From positions 10,046,501-10,110,500 of the forward strand of contig NC_065574.1 in NCBI RefSeq assembly GCF_937616625.2: 64,000 nucleotides of DNA, written 5' to 3'. How positions within the stretch are numbered: position 1 is the first letter of the stretch; the number at the start of each line of letters is the position of its first letter. The position numbers and the translations under genes were made by a program. Positions 26,464 through 38,924 of the stretch are shown here, piece by piece. This DNA is from Mercurialis annua. Taxonomy: Eukaryota; Streptophyta; Magnoliopsida; Malpighiales; Euphorbiaceae. The notes beneath the pieces were generated by a model. The model was not told the DNA's origin. It saw only the letters and a list, made by a program, of their open reading frames with translations, and ran no database searches.

Positions 26464-27045
26464 TTAGTTTTCAGGATTGTAATTGATCACACATGTTTGT
26501 GAACATTCATCCACACAGCCTTCCACTTCATCCAAATCTGAAAAGAAAAAATAAATTAATTAGAAAATAATAATAAAATCAAATACCAATTATCACAATA
26601 TTTAATCTCTTATAATAAAAATATATGCTCAGGGACTGAAGCAAGGGGTAGGATGAACGATCGTCTATCAACCGTAGTCTTCAATTATCTTTCTATTCTT
26701 GTCAATCTTATTTTAACCAATGCTCGATTATTAAACTATTAATTTAAGGAACGAAAAGAGAGAACGCTTACGAGAATCGTCTTTAGAGATGAGGTTGGAG
26801 CACTTGGAAGTAGCACAGCCAAAAGTACAAAATTGGTGAGGTGATTGAGTGTATTTTTCAAGAGGATGAATAATACACTTAGCTAGACATTTAGTTGGGC
26901 AAGTATGTTCCCATGGAGGAATAGCACAATCAATTAAACATGTTTTCATGCAATTCTTAAAATCCTTAAACCAAGCATTGGACTGCCCAGCAAGCATCCC
27001 AATCACCACAATCATCAAAACAACAGACAAATTTTTTCTCTCCAT
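26464..27045 (-). CDS. Thionin-like secreted cysteine-rich peptide, copy C
   Basis: Minus-strand exons 27045-26772 and 26537-26464 give 115 residues. Signal peptide from MERKNLSVVLM to about GQSNA; the mature part opens WFKDFKNC, as in copy B. Triplets: CMKTCLIDC, CPTKCLAKC, CTFGCATSKC and exon-2 CVDECSQTC, all 12 cysteines present. The donor is C/GTAAGC, the acceptor TTTTCAG/AT, phase 1. Exon 2 reads LDEVEGC, close to copy D. Copies B and C are the most alike pair of the minus-strand genes and point to recent tandem duplication. Confidence 0.88.
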
Positions 27046-27138
27046 TATCAATTAATAATAATAATTATACCAATGATAAAGATAATTAAATTGCTAGTTT
27101 TTAAATTCTTGGTACTAAAATTTGGGTTTGTAGTGGTG

Positions 27139-27146
27139 TTTATATA
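27139..27146 (-). promoter_or_regulatory. TATA box of thionin-like copy C
   Basis: TATATAAA followed by CACCA on the minus strand, about 94 bases before the ATG. Copy D has the same TATA-then-ACACCAC arrangement. Confidence 0.65.
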
Positions 27147-27503
27147 GCACCATGAACTAGCAGGCATTTAATTCAGTGGAAAGAATAAAAATGAGAGTTG
27201 TTATTTATGCCATTTATAGATAATATTTACCAAATACAGGAAAACATACCAAAATTGTACTGATAGACTAAATGTGATAATTTATATTAGGAGATAATTT
27301 CTTAACAAAAATTCCTTCAATCATGTCAACCATGTACAAAGTAATTATAATTAGAGGTAATTATTTCTTATCCCTGATCAGATTTGACTTATTACACTAG
27401 TTAGACCATATCATTTAAAAAAATCACTAATGTATTCCTTAATATCAATATTAGTAAACATAATTCCGTTAAATTTTTAATTAGTTGATCGTTACTTTAA
27501 AAA

Positions 27504-27613
<110 letters not shown>

Positions 27614-28428
27614 GAACTTCTTGAGGTTTGACATATATTATACATTTTACCACCATCTATATTATTAGCACATTTGAATTTTTCAAATTTCATATGATAA
27701 AATAAAATACTAATAGTTAAGAAAAAGAATTATCTTATTATTTTATCATTTATTTTATATTTTTAATAGTATTTAGTATGTCGTGTTTTAATTTATTTCT
27801 AAAAAGAATATATGTAACTACTGATAAGTATGTATTAATGGCATTAACATATTTACATCTTTTTATAAGAAAATATATAAATGAGAAAAATTATAATATA
27901 TATAATATGGAAAGTATTTTTTTTAATAAAACAAAAATGAAAAAGAGATACGAATAAGATAATTTTAAAAACAAAAAATATATTTTTTAATAAATATATG
28001 TTATTTTTATTTTTTATTTTGATAAAAGGACATTTTATTATATTATTTAAATGTCAAAGTTTGATTAGTGTAATATATCAAACATCAAGGTGTTTACAAT
28101 ATAACTTTTTTATTACAGAATTATTAGAAGTTGAGGATTTTCTTAGGTCATGATTGAAAAAAAATTCTAAAGATAGGAAATTTCGAGTGATTAGGACTTT
28201 ATCGTTTAACTTTGATCATGCATGGATCACATTTTTCTACTTAATCATATTCCATTATTGGCATTTGTAATTGTCTATCATGATTTTCTTGATTCTCTAC
28301 ATATCTTTTATATACAGTAATAATGAGTATTTGCATATTTTCCTCCCATGAATTAGCAAAGAGTTTATTTTTAACGTCTTTGATTTGAGAGAAATACCTA
28401 AATTGCCAACAAGCTTTTAGACTACCGT

Positions 28429-28620
28429 CACTACAACAAAAATAGTCTATTGTGACATTTAACAAATATTACTTAATACTAAAACAATGTAACTTAAAGT
28501 TTATACCAACATTTTATACAAATGTTATTAAAATGTTACATTAGTCGGTGTCGTTATGTATTTAAACAACATTTAATACAAATGTTGGTAGCCACTTTTA
28601 ATAACATTTAATATATTTAT
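28429..28620 (+). mobile_element. CACTA-type transposon end
   Basis: CACTACAACAAAAATAG is the standard opening of plant CACTA-superfamily elements. Just inside are repeated subterminal words (ACATTTTATACAAATGTTATT and variants, in both orientations). No matching opposite end was found, so this is probably a truncated copy. Confidence 0.55.
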
Positions 28621-29106
28621 TTTATTTCAGGTTAAATAGTTAATATTTTAACTATTCAATTGTTTCATAAGATTCGAATAAGTTTATTATTTATAAATGT
28701 TAGTATTACTAATTCATTTGCAATCATTAATTAGCAAGAGAAAATTTAGAAGGAAAACTGGAAAAATAATTAATTAAATTTTAGTAGTTTATTACTTAAA
28801 ATAGTTTTTGTATTTGTAACTCTTTTTAAGTACTAGAGTAACTAATTTTTTTTATATACATTTCTACTATCATTTTTCTATTAAAAAATATTTTTTGTGA
28901 TTTAATTCAGTTAAATAAAAGTCGACTTTTAATTAATTTCTTATTACATCAGCGTGTTAATTTAGTAAGTATTTATTGGTTTTTTTTAAATGGGTATTTA
29001 TTGGTCAAAGACATATATTTTGATGATAATAAAACCCTAAATAAAATACTCACTAAATGTAAGCACATTTGGATAAATGCAAGGGCAAATATAGAATTAA
29101 TTGCAT

Positions 29107-29180
29107 GTGACGTGTCATAATATAATATACTTAGTCCACAGATGGCGTGTTGTACTGAGTCTACCTAAAAATTTCTCCTT
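29107..29180. mobile_element. Half copy of foldback MITE family 2
   Basis: GACGTGTCATAATATAATA ... GTCTACCTAAAAATTTCTCC matches only the right arm of the elements at 30810 and 48927. The left arm is missing. Confidence 0.55.
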
Positions 29181-29336
29181 TAAACTAACATAATTAACCC
29201 CGCTAACCCTATTTTTGTGACAAGGCATAGGAGGAAATTATGGCAAAACATTCCTTATAGGAAAAAAATTAAAATATTCCTAATTTGAGGAGGAAATAAT
29301 AAATATCGTCCTTGCCGAATTATGGAAGATAATATT

Positions 29337-29534
29337 GGATTGGGATTCCCTCAAGTTCATTTGAATTTGAGGGGGTCATCTTCACGATCTACACTGTTCA
29401 TTATAAAATGAACGGTGTAGATTAATTTGATTAAAATTATGCTTTTTTGATCTACACTGTTCATTTTATAATGAACGGTGTAGATCGTGAACATGACCCC
29501 CTCAAATTCATTGAATTTGAGGGAATCTCAATCC
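29337..29534. mobile_element. Foldback MITE, family 1, with perfect 9-bp target duplication
   Basis: A 198-bp palindrome from GGATTGGGATTCCC to GGGAATCTCAATCC, containing two CTACACTGTTCAT/ATGAACGGTGTAG modules. Perfect direct repeats GATAATATT flank it at 29328-29336 and 29535-29543. Second copy at 5495-5691. Confidence 0.85.
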
Positions 29535-29555
29535 GATAATATTAAATAGTTTTAA

Positions 29556-29801
29556 GGCGTAATGGCGAAAAAAGACAACCTTTATGACTTTCTATAATTA
29601 AATCAATTTTTTTAATTTTTATAATAATAGTTAAATTATATTTTTTTATTGTAATAATAGTCAAATTTGATTTTTTTTAAAGTTTAACCACCAATTAAAT
29701 TATTATTGCAACAAAAAATACAATTTGGCTATTATTATAAAAATTAAAAAAAGTTAATTTAAAGTGTAAAAAATCATAAAAATCTGACTTTTTTCCACGC
29801 C
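29556..29801. mobile_element. Foldback MITE, family 3, with perfect 9-bp target duplication
   Basis: From GGCGTAATGGCGAAAAAAG to CTTTTTTCCACGCC, flanked by TAGTTTTAA at 29547-29555 and 29802-29810. It starts only 12 bases after the previous element's duplication. Relatives lie at 52001-52244 and 52941-53165. Confidence 0.8.
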
Positions 29802-30084
29802 TAGTTTTAAACCAGCGTCTGTTAAATTAGGGCAACCAAAGCTGCTGGAGAAACCTAATGCAGCCATGCTATGGGCTGCAATCAATCACGGTAAACATGG
29901 CCGATGCAGATCACCCAATTCAAGCTAAGCATCGTTTGAATTTCCTTAACCATCCAGCGATTTTTTTTTAAAGGAGTTATGACATTTCTTGCCAATTCGA
30001 TAACAATTTATGTTATGGATAACGTGTAGCGCGCATTCCATTTGATTTAAAATTTTATTTTGAAATATTTCAGAATATTTTATT

Positions 30085-30770
30085 TTTGGGACGATGACAA
30101 AAGTACCTAAAATTTTAAAAATATTTACAAAAGTACCTGTAAACTTTTTTTATTTACAAAAATACGACTGATTTAAAATTAATTACAAAAGTATCAAAAA
30201 ATAAAAATTAATTACAAAAGTACGATTTGTATAATGTCGGTATAATTATGGTATAATTTTGGAATATTAAAACTATAAATCAGATAATTTAAAAATAATA
30301 TTTGGTTTATTATTGGTATAATTTCAGTATATTTTTGGTATATTGATTATAAATTTTTATATATATTTTCTAGTTGATAACATGTATTTTTTTTATGTGT
30401 ATTTTTCACTATAGTTGGTAATGAACTATAAAATTTGTATACTCTTGGTATACTGATTGTATAATTTTGGTATATTATTAATTTAATTTTCAGTATACGA
30501 TTTGATGTAATTTTGGTAAATTTTTATTTAATATTAACAAAATCTCAGTATGTATAATGTTGGTATAATTTTGGTACAATGTTGATATAATGTTAGTTTA
30601 TTAGTATACTAATATTATACCCACAGTATACACCGTATGTTTGATATTATTTTTTATTTTTTTGTACTTTTGTAAATATTATTAATATTTTTGTAAATGG
30701 AAAAAGTCAACATATACTTTTGTAATTATTTTCATTTTTTTTGGTAAATGGTGTAATTTCCTCTTTATTT
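30085..30770. repeat. Low-complexity foldback tract with GGTATAATTTTGG words
   Basis: The ends carry ACAAAAGTACC/ACTTTTGTAA in opposite orientation, and the inside has many variants of 'ttggtataatttt'. A related decayed tract is at about 54200-54760. Boundaries are approximate. Confidence 0.45.
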
Positions 30771-30809
30771 TTTTATTAGCTGATTAGGATCAATACTTCT
30801 ATTTTTACA

Positions 30810-31033
30810 GCAAAATTCTAAGGTAGACTCAGCTCATCACATCATCTGTGGACTAAACTTATCACATAATGACTATCATTAAAATGATGGCAATCTTATA
30901 AATTCGTCTATTACTTATTTACACAAAGTAATAGACGAATTTACAAGATTGCCATCATTTTAATGACGTGTCATTATGTGATAAGATTAGTCTATGGATG
31001 ACGTGTTTGACTGAATTTACCTAATAATTTCTC
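30810..31033. mobile_element. Foldback MITE, family 2
   Basis: Arms of about 95 bases: TAGACTCAGCTCATCACATCATC ... and its inverted partner ending TACCTAATAATTTCTC, with matching ATGACGTGTCATTATGTGAT and ATCACATAATGACTATCAT parts. The target duplication has decayed. Other full copies are at 48927 and 49271. Confidence 0.75.
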
Positions 31034-32070
31034 ATTTCCATATAAAAATTTGAATTTAATATGTAAAAAATTGAATTAGATACTTTGCGCCGTCGATAAA
31101 TTTTAATCAATCAAAAGATATTATGTAAAAAAGTTTGGCCTATTTATTGTATTTTAAAACCATAAACAAAGAGATAATAGCTGAAAAAGATATGAGAAAA
31201 TAGTAACAGATAGCTAGGTATTTTTTTTAGAGAAAAGCCAGTTTGATTCATCTGTTTTTTGTAGCTGATAGACTATACTTGTTTGGTGAAATTTAATTAA
31301 TTATTACTGTTTATATGTAAAGTGGTCTTAAAGGGTATAATTTTTATTTTTATTTATTATATTATAAATAGATGATATTATATTATATATAATAAAAATA
31401 ATTAAAGTTACTTTTTTTTATATAAAACAATGTTTAATTTAAAAAAAAAATTATATAATTTTTTTAATAAATTTACGATTTGTTTAAAATATTATTGAAT
31501 TATAGCTATTCTAATATAAATAAAATCATATATATAATTTATAATAATTAGAATATTTAAAAATAATTTATTTTAGTAGGGATAATTTTTGAAAAGTAAA
31601 AGATAAAAGCTACACCGGAAAGTTGAACAAAACAAACTACTAAAAAAACTTAAATTTTTAACTATAAAAATAATTTTTAAAAAATAGACATAAATAGCAA
31701 TTTAAGTACTATTATTCACTTTGCAAAATTATTGACTTTAATTTACGGATATATTAAATAGAATGATCAAATTGTGGGTATGCAAAAAGTTATTTTCTTA
31801 TAAGTATATCAAACTCATGCAACTTACATAAAACATCAAATTTGAGAGAAGACAATTCTTGGATTATTGGAATAATAATTATTTTAGTGAAACATTGTTA
31901 CATAGCAAAGTAATCACTAATTGGGTTTCATGTCATGGACACAATCGTTTTATTAAAAACTATATAACTGGGTAGTTTCGATTGTGCTATACACTTATTA
32001 TTTCTTTAGTAATTTAAAGTAGACATCTTAATTACAATAGAAATCTTGATTCCAAGTGTATGCGGACTAA
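31034..32070. other. Intergenic, no gene seen
   Basis: AT-rich spacer downstream of copy D with nothing recognisable. Confidence 0.5.
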
Positions 32071-32644
32071 TCAATTAGAACCAGTCACACATGATTGTGA
32101 ACAGCCACCCACACATCCTTCAACTTCATCCAAATCTGCAAAACATAAACAGTGATAATTGATAAACAGCCATCGGTCAGTGAACTACTGCGAGTGAATT
32201 TTTATTATTATAGAACTAACAATATCCAATGGCCACTAATAATAAAAATGCGCCTCTTGACCAAATTTTTTAATAATTTTGAGAATTTGTAAACAAAAAA
32301 TTAACTGACATATTATTTAAGTTTTAGTTCATTGATAATAAATTATTGAGACACTTACGATAATTGTCTGCAGAGATGAGACCGGAGCACTCGGAGGTGG
32401 CGCAGCCAGCGGTGCAAAACTGGTGGGTGCTTTGCGGGCCGATTGCAGCTGGGTTAATGATGCACTTTCCAAAGCATAAACCGGGGCAGGCCGGTGTCCA
32501 TGGCGGAAGGACACATAAGAATAAACATTTCTTCATGCATTTCTTGAAACCATGGCGAAATAATTTAAAGCCGTTGGATTGCTCAACAAGCATCCCACTA
32601 ATCACCACACATAACAACATAAATGACAAAGTTTTTCTCTCCAT
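32071..32644 (-). CDS. Thionin-like secreted cysteine-rich peptide, copy D
   Basis: Minus-strand exons 32644-32359 and 32135-32071 give 116 residues. The start is the ATG of MERKTLSF; the longer frame from 32668 begins with TTG and is rejected. After a signal peptide ending near EQSNG the mature part shows CMKKCLFLC, CPGLCFGKC, CTAGCATSEC and exon-2 CVGGCSQSC. The donor is C/GTAAGT, the acceptor TTTGCAG/AT, phase 1. Exon 1 is GC-richer (about 32380-32530) than its paralogues, which creates long antisense open frames with no merit. Same family and same inferred role as B and C. Confidence 0.88.
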
Positions 32645-32724
32645 GGTAATGTATTTGCTACTAATCAAGATTATAGTTTGCTAATTGCCTCTCTTCTTGT
32701 CTTTAAATTGGGTTTCTTGTGGTG

Positions 32725-32732
32725 TTTTTATA
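32725..32732 (-). promoter_or_regulatory. TATA box of thionin-like copy D
   Basis: TATAAAAA followed by CACCACAAG on the minus strand, about 80 bases before the ATG, aligned with the copy C promoter. Confidence 0.65.
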
Positions 32733-32759
32733 GTTGTTGGGCATGTAAAGCTCTAATTA

Positions 32760-34469
32760 ATATATGCATACTTGTAGTCTAGTTCCAATGTTGGCACAAT
32801 ATTATCCATTTACAGAAAGTGGCCTTAATTATTGGACTGTAATTATTCGCAAAAGAGCTAAATAAGTAAATAGCAATCAGCCATATATAATATAATATGG
32901 GTTAAAAATATTTGAGTGGTGCTTAAACTCTAACTATGATATCGATTTAAATTAATACTTTGATTTAAATTTATTTATTTATTAGGCTTAATATGTTTTT
33001 TTACTCCGGAATTTGTACCCATTCATCACCTTTAATTTTTCAGTTTAAACTTTTTGACATCTCAACTTATAAATTTTACTTGTTTAATCTTTGAAAATGT
33101 AAATGACATACATGGAAAAAAATACTACTGAGCTTCCAGAAGGATGAAATGGATTAAAATGGAAGATAGAAGGGTCAAATTGGTGAACGAAAAAAACTCA
33201 TTTAAAAAACAAAACTTATAATTTTTTTAACAAAAAACTCATGAGTATAAAAAACATTAAAATCAAATTCTTTTAATTAAAACACGATTGACAAGATATT
33301 ACTATTTGTAGTTTAAAAATTATATGTTAAGTGTTTTATTTTTAAAGTTGATTTTAATTTTTTATATATGAATATAAAAATGAATTAAAATTTATAAGAG
33401 TTTTGATTTTTCTGTATTTCATATTTTAATAATTTTTTTTCTTTTTTAAAATGGTAAAAAGGTTAATTTTTCAAAATTTTAAAAATAATTTATTTTAAAA
33501 ATTAAAAATTTACTTATTATATATAGAATAGAGCATTATTTTTCTTAATAACAAACTATATTATATAAAACATTAAAATTGGAATGTCAAAAAGATTAAA
33601 CTGAAAGATGAGGTCAAATGAGTAAAATATTTAAGTTCAGGGATCAAACAATATTTTAACTGTATAACCCATCAATTCATTTTCAAGAGTCAAGATATAT
33701 TGACGTGTCTTTTTTAGTTTGAACCGAACGTTTGTTTCAGCTGGACAAGAAGAGTCAAGCAATTATAAAACGACAATTTTAAATGTTAAGTAAATAAAGT
33801 TTATAGGTTGGGATGTTAAAAAAGCTAAACCAAAAAATAAAGAGTTAGATAAATAAATAAGTACAAGTTTAAGGATCAAACAATACGATAAGTTATTTTT
33901 TGATGCCATTTTTTTAATTTTTATTTCACTTGAAAATATCTTATTCTTTTTTTATCTAATTAAATTGATGTAATAATCTGTTATAACTTTTGTTCTTAAA
34001 AATATCTTTTTTTTATCTAACTAAATTGATATGATAACTTGTTAAAATATATATTCAGAATATATTGCCACATCAAATGATATTTTAATATATTTTTTGA
34101 AGTAGCTTCTAGCATGAAAATTGATAAGGTAATAGAGTCTAAAAATATGTTTTACCGGTTTAAATCAATTTGGTTGTCTGAAATGAAGATTAGATCTGAG
34201 ATACTAAAAAGATATGCATGATTACCGCACTTCAAATTAATATAGATAGACTAATTTGCCCTTTAACTGAACCTTGATCCCAGATTTTATCAGTTTTCTT
34301 TAGCCTCATTAAATAACACTCCTTTTTGATGGGGCTTTAGTATTTTATTTTGAATAAAAATTAGCTGAGAAAAACAAAGCCATTTGATATAGAGTAATAT
34401 CAAAATATAATTATTAGAAAAGCATTTGTTGATTTCAATTGTAGATAAAAATTCATCCAATTATTTTAA
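32760..34469. other. Intergenic, no gene seen
   Basis: AT-rich spacer. Positions about 32990-33900 contain a loose inverted repeat (phrases like 'aatttgtacccattcatcacc' and 'agtttaaggatcaaacaatac') that looks like a decayed foldback element. Confidence 0.4.
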
Positions 34470-34845
34470 AGGTTTACCCCCTTAAAAACCCCTCACCTTT
34501 TACCCCCAATTCGTTTGCACCCTCACGTTGCAAAACCACCAAATATACCCAAATTACGGCCTTTCACTTTCAATTGCACCCTCAAGCATTAAGTTGATCT
34601 CTTTTCACTTGGAAAAATAGGTTTATTTTTGTTTTATATAAAATATTAAGTCCTATTTTAAAATATATGCTAAAATTTAAAGTATTATTTTAAACATTTT
34701 TTAAGTGAAAAGAGGTCAATTTAATGCTTGAGCGTGCAATTGAAAGTGAAAGGTCGTAATTTGGGTATATTTGGTGGTTTTACAACGTGAGGGTGCAAAT
34801 AAATTGGGGGTAAAAAGTGGGGGGATTTTAAGAGAATTAGCCTAT
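34470..34845. mobile_element. Foldback element, family 5
   Basis: Near-perfect arms of about 150 bases. The left contains CACCCTCACGTTGCAAAACCAC and CAATTGCACCCTCAAGCATT; the right contains their complements. The centre is AT-rich. A half copy is near 430-610. Confidence 0.75.
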
Positions 34846-35840
34846 TTTAAAATAGTTCAGAAAAAGCATATTATTCCTTAATTTTTTTTTTGTTTGGAAA
34901 AGTAAACCAATGAATTCATAGCAGGATTTTAAACACCCAAAAAAAGGATTAATATTGATTTTAAGTAGCACTAATAATATGTAATTTTCTAATATAAATT
35001 AAATATTCTAAATTCGCATTTATGAAGTTAGCAAATTCCGATAAAAAAATGAAGTTAGCATCAATTTTATATTTTAAATATGTCACTTGAAGGATATATT
35101 AGTTTTATTGTGTAATTTTGGAGTGCGGTTACCATTAGTTGGAGTGGGAAAATCTCCACCGGAAATATTATTCCTCTACTCTTCCTTTTTATGAGTCTAA
35201 AGCAAATTCGATATCCAATTACTAATTTACAGCTTATATACTAATAAAATAATTAGGACAATACAAAAGGGTTAATCACTCAAAAATAAATATAATGTCC
35301 TCAATTCTAATTAAATCATTTAAATTTATCAATTTTAACCAATTTTTAATAAGTACTATAATTTAATTTTAAACAATCACTCACTCATTTTAAAGATTTT
35401 CTTTTTAAATTTTTTATTTCGTCAATTATATTTTAATTTTAATAAATATTTTTCCAATGAAATAAGACTTTATTTAGTTAGAATTGAGAATAAAAAAAGT
35501 AGTATATTTTAATTGAATAGACCTTTGATTTTTTTTTGAGTTCAATAGACTTTGGATAAATGATTATAACTAAAAGTAAAAATAAAAATAATTATAAAAT
35601 TGATATTTCTTAAATTTTGATTAGAATTGACTTCATTCGAAAAGGTTTAGTATTTTTAAGATACTAAATTTAAATATAATTGTTACACTAATACTAGATG
35701 TCATGTAGAACCCTAACTCTACCAATTCCGGCTAGAATCCACGTTAGAACACAGGACTTGTAGGAGCACGTTTTCTTCGTTACACCCTGACTATGTGGAC
35801 AATTCTCATGTTATTTACTTTAAAAACTTTCCATGTTTTT
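34846..35840. other. Intergenic, no gene seen
   Basis: AT-rich spacer. The last 150 bases are less AT-rich and may be the 5' flank of the LINE remnant that follows. Confidence 0.4.
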
Positions 35841-35841
35841 A

Positions 35842-37335
35842 GAAATTTTTTGATTTGGAGGGAGCTTTTGCTAAATACAAGGTCTTTGGTAAAGTTTCCC
35901 TTACACAAAAACTATCAAGGAGAGGATGTAGTTTCAGATTTCCTCGACTAATTGACAACGTTGATTTATTGGATTCGTTCTCAGCTCAACATGAATATCA
36001 TCGGGCAATTTAAATTGCGTGCCTTTCGTTCCCGTTATTCTGGCGGTTTGCAGTAAGTTGTAAAACAACCAGTAAGAAACAAGTTGTTCAGAAATCAAAA
36101 GGAAATTCTCGGCCGTCTTTACGTGACAACCGTACCTATGCTAATGAAATTTTATCAGGAAGAAGTTGCTAGGATTTGCCTGATTCTCAGTTTTCAATTC
36201 AGGATACTAGGGTGAAGCTTTCCTTGAATCAGAGTTTGGTTAAGAAGAGTAATTTGGACTGTTTAGAAAGATCTATAATAGCTAGATTGAATTCTGCTCA
36301 ATCTATTCTACAGGCTAAAAGTTACCTTATTTTCAAAGATTTTATTTTTGATAATGTCTCTATTATGGGGGGTTGTTTGATTCTCATTACCTTTGAATCA
36401 ATTTTGAATGTGATGAATTTTTTTTTGATTGTAAATCGAAGAAATTGATGGATTTCTTTTAATCATTCTCTAGAACTGTTGATTATAACACCCCTACTCT
36501 TCTGATGGCGTGGTTATCGATTTCAGGAATTTCCCTTTCGCTTTGGTGTTCGGACGTTTTTATTAGTATAGGTAACAGTTTTGGTGAAGTAGTTAAGATT
36601 CATCCGCTTGTTTATGTTAGAGAACGTCTAGATTCGGGTTCCGTTCTTATTTCCACTACGAATGGTTGGATCAATAAAACTTTTCCGGTAGTTCTTGGGG
36701 ACTTGGATTTTATAGTCCTTGTCTTTGAAGTGGACCAACCTGTTTATTTTAGTAAGCATAATGAATCAGAGTCAGACTCTGATATTGAGCACTGTTTAGA
36801 GGATTTGTTGGAAACTGATATGGTCCATTTTTTGATGAGGTGTACAATCATAATGGCCAATTTTTTTACATCTGATGAGGAGTAGAATCAGATTGCAAAC
36901 TTTTCTTCTATAGCTTCTAGAATTGCAGTCCCTAATTCTTCGTCGAATTTGGAGTTCATTTAGGAGGAATCTTCATGCCCTCCAAGGCCTGGAAGTCACG
37001 TTGAACTTGTGATTTTTGGGTCTGCAACTTGTCATTTGGTACATTTCAGCAGCCTTTTTTTGGACTTTGGCAATACTTCTATCAAAAATAAAAGGTCTCA
37101 AAAGTTAATTACTCCTTCTAGTAATATGAAATCCCCTTTTGACCGTCAACTTTCTTATGAAAATCAAGCTTTAGCGACAAATTTTGATAACATGAACAAG
37201 CTGGTTCTTTCGGCCAGAGAGCAAGCTGATGTTAGGTCTTTCAAGGAAGCTCTGAATATATGGAATGTGGGGCATTCTCTAGATTTTTTTCACAGCAATT
37301 CTAAGGCGGCAGTTGTAATAAATTACTGAAGAACT
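35842..37335 (+). pseudogene. LINE ORF1 (gag-like) remnant
   Basis: Broken frames in one orientation recall ORF1 of plant LINE retrotransposons. Near 35850 an RNA-recognition-like piece reads FDLEGAFAKYKVFGKV then KLSRRGCSFRF. At 36505-36740 comes a stretch (LSISGISLSLWCSDVF, then GNSFGEVVKI and RLDSGSVLIST) of the type found in the DUF4283-like region of these proteins. Further open pieces run to 37330. Stops and frameshifts between them show it is dead. No reverse transcriptase follows; a Helitron begins at 37440. Confidence 0.65.
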
Positions 37336-37439
37336 TGAAGCAGGATTTGAAGAATTAAAAATCTTGAGTTTTATTTCTATCAAGGTATTTGGGTTTTGTT
37401 AAGACGTCGTTGCCTTCTAAATTTATACTTTTTAGACAA

Positions 37440-38449
37440 CTAGTTTTGCTTTACGTGTTCCACACGTGTCTCGTAGTATGTCTCGTCAAAAAATGATAAT
37501 TATATTTATTAGAAATTATGGTAAATTATATTTATGTTTAAATAGTAATTATTTCTATAATTAATAATTATATTTGAATATAAAATATCAAATAATAATT
37601 AATAATTAATTTAGTAATAATTAAATATTTGAAATAGCTATTTTATCTGAACATAAATGAGATATAAGTTAAATAATATTAAAATATTAAAAATAGTCTA
37701 TTCTATATTATAATTTATTTTTATTAGGATTATAAATTTTACTAAATATGAATTTAATATTCGAGAGGCCATATACCATTATAATATTACAAATTCTATT
37801 ATATATTTACTTTGTATTAGGAATATAAATTTTGTTAATTTTTGATTTGATTTTATATCCTTGACTCATGTACCAAGTGTTGGGTTAGGAAAATAATTTT
37901 TAGTTGGATTTGGAATGAAACCGTATAAGAATGTTTATTCTTCCTAAGCTACTTTTTTGGGTTAGGAGTATAATTTGATATCGATAACAACTCTTTTCTT
38001 TTTTTTTTAAAAGAGGCGAAAGGTCAAGGCCCAAAAAACTAAAGAGATCTACACATACGGGGTAAAGAAACACCCGCTATATCATCCAAAATGCAGTCAG
38101 CAACTCCCTGAGGCATGGTGTCATGAATGATTAGACCCACCTCATGGCGAAAGCCTTGAGATAACAACTCTTTTCTTTTCTTAAATAACAATGTTTACTT
38201 TCTAAAAATTAGAACATGATCAAGACTTAAAATAAATAAATTACATATAATATATATATGATTTATTATAATTAGGACTCTAATAATATTATATCTAATT
38301 AGGACTCTAATTATAGTATATCTTTAATAATAAAATAAATCATCAATTAATCAATGACCATAAAACCTTTATTTAGTAATAATTAGAAAGGATTATTTGG
38401 TAAATTTGTCTGTCCCCCCCCCCATCTGTGCTTTTATATATAGTATAGA
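37440..38449 (-). mobile_element. Non-autonomous Helitron carrying a LINE insertion
   Basis: On the minus strand it starts TCTATACTATATATAAAAGC at 38449 after an A, and ends ...GCAAAACTAG at 37440 before a T, with a GTGT/ACAC-type hairpin (ACACGTGTGGAACACGT) near the end. The first 100 bases match the Helitron at 7083. A LINE fragment at 38003-38159 accounts for part of the 1010-bp length. No helicase is encoded. Confidence 0.75.
38003..38159 (-). mobile_element. 5'-truncated LINE inserted in the Helitron
   Basis: A 157-bp insertion flanked by perfect 20-bp direct repeats (GATAACAACTCTTTTCTTTT at 37983-38002 and 38160-38179). On the minus strand it ends in a short A-run. The reading frame DTMPQGVADCILDDIAGVS then a stop looks like the C-end of a plant LINE polyprotein. 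The repeat length and A-tail are marks of target-primed reverse transcription. Confidence 0.75.
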
Positions 38450-38924
38450 TATATGGGAAAAGGTGAGATTATTCTCAATAATACAGTGACTGTTTTTATT
38501 TCTGATAATTACGATTTTTTATTTTATTTTTATTTTTATGCTTTCTGTTTTTAATAAATACAATCTTATGTTTTATTTTTCAATTAAAACATAAACAACC
38601 ACTGCAAACCCTAACATAAGATCTCAATTCTTCATTTTATCTTCCTTTCTCCATCGTGAGTCATCTTCATCTTCTCTTAGCCACCGTTCATCACCAACCA
38701 GCACCGTTGCTGCCGAACGCCGTAGCCGCTCTCCTTCCCGTTTTTGCTTCCACTCTATTCCACTGTTTGCCGCTTCTGCTGCATTACGCCGTTCGAAGCT
38801 GCCGCTCCCTTTTTTTGCTAGTTGTGGTTGCTCGCTCTTATAATAGGCATGTGTTTTTTTTTGTTTTTTTCAAATTAGTTAGAGAATTTTTTTAATTTAA
38901 TTTTGGGAAAAGGTGCAAAAATTG

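Noticed and set aside
32645..32668. Upstream extension of copy D by eight residues
   Set aside because: It begins with TTG. The ATG of MERK is conserved in B, C and D.
32364..32684. Open frame on the plus strand opposite copy D
   Set aside because: Shadow of the GC-richer exon 1 of thionin-like copy D; no motif, and the spliced minus-strand gene explains the sequence.
38656..38895. Leucine-rich 79-codon frame
   Set aside because: No signal, motif or splice logic; it lies in transposon-rich DNA.
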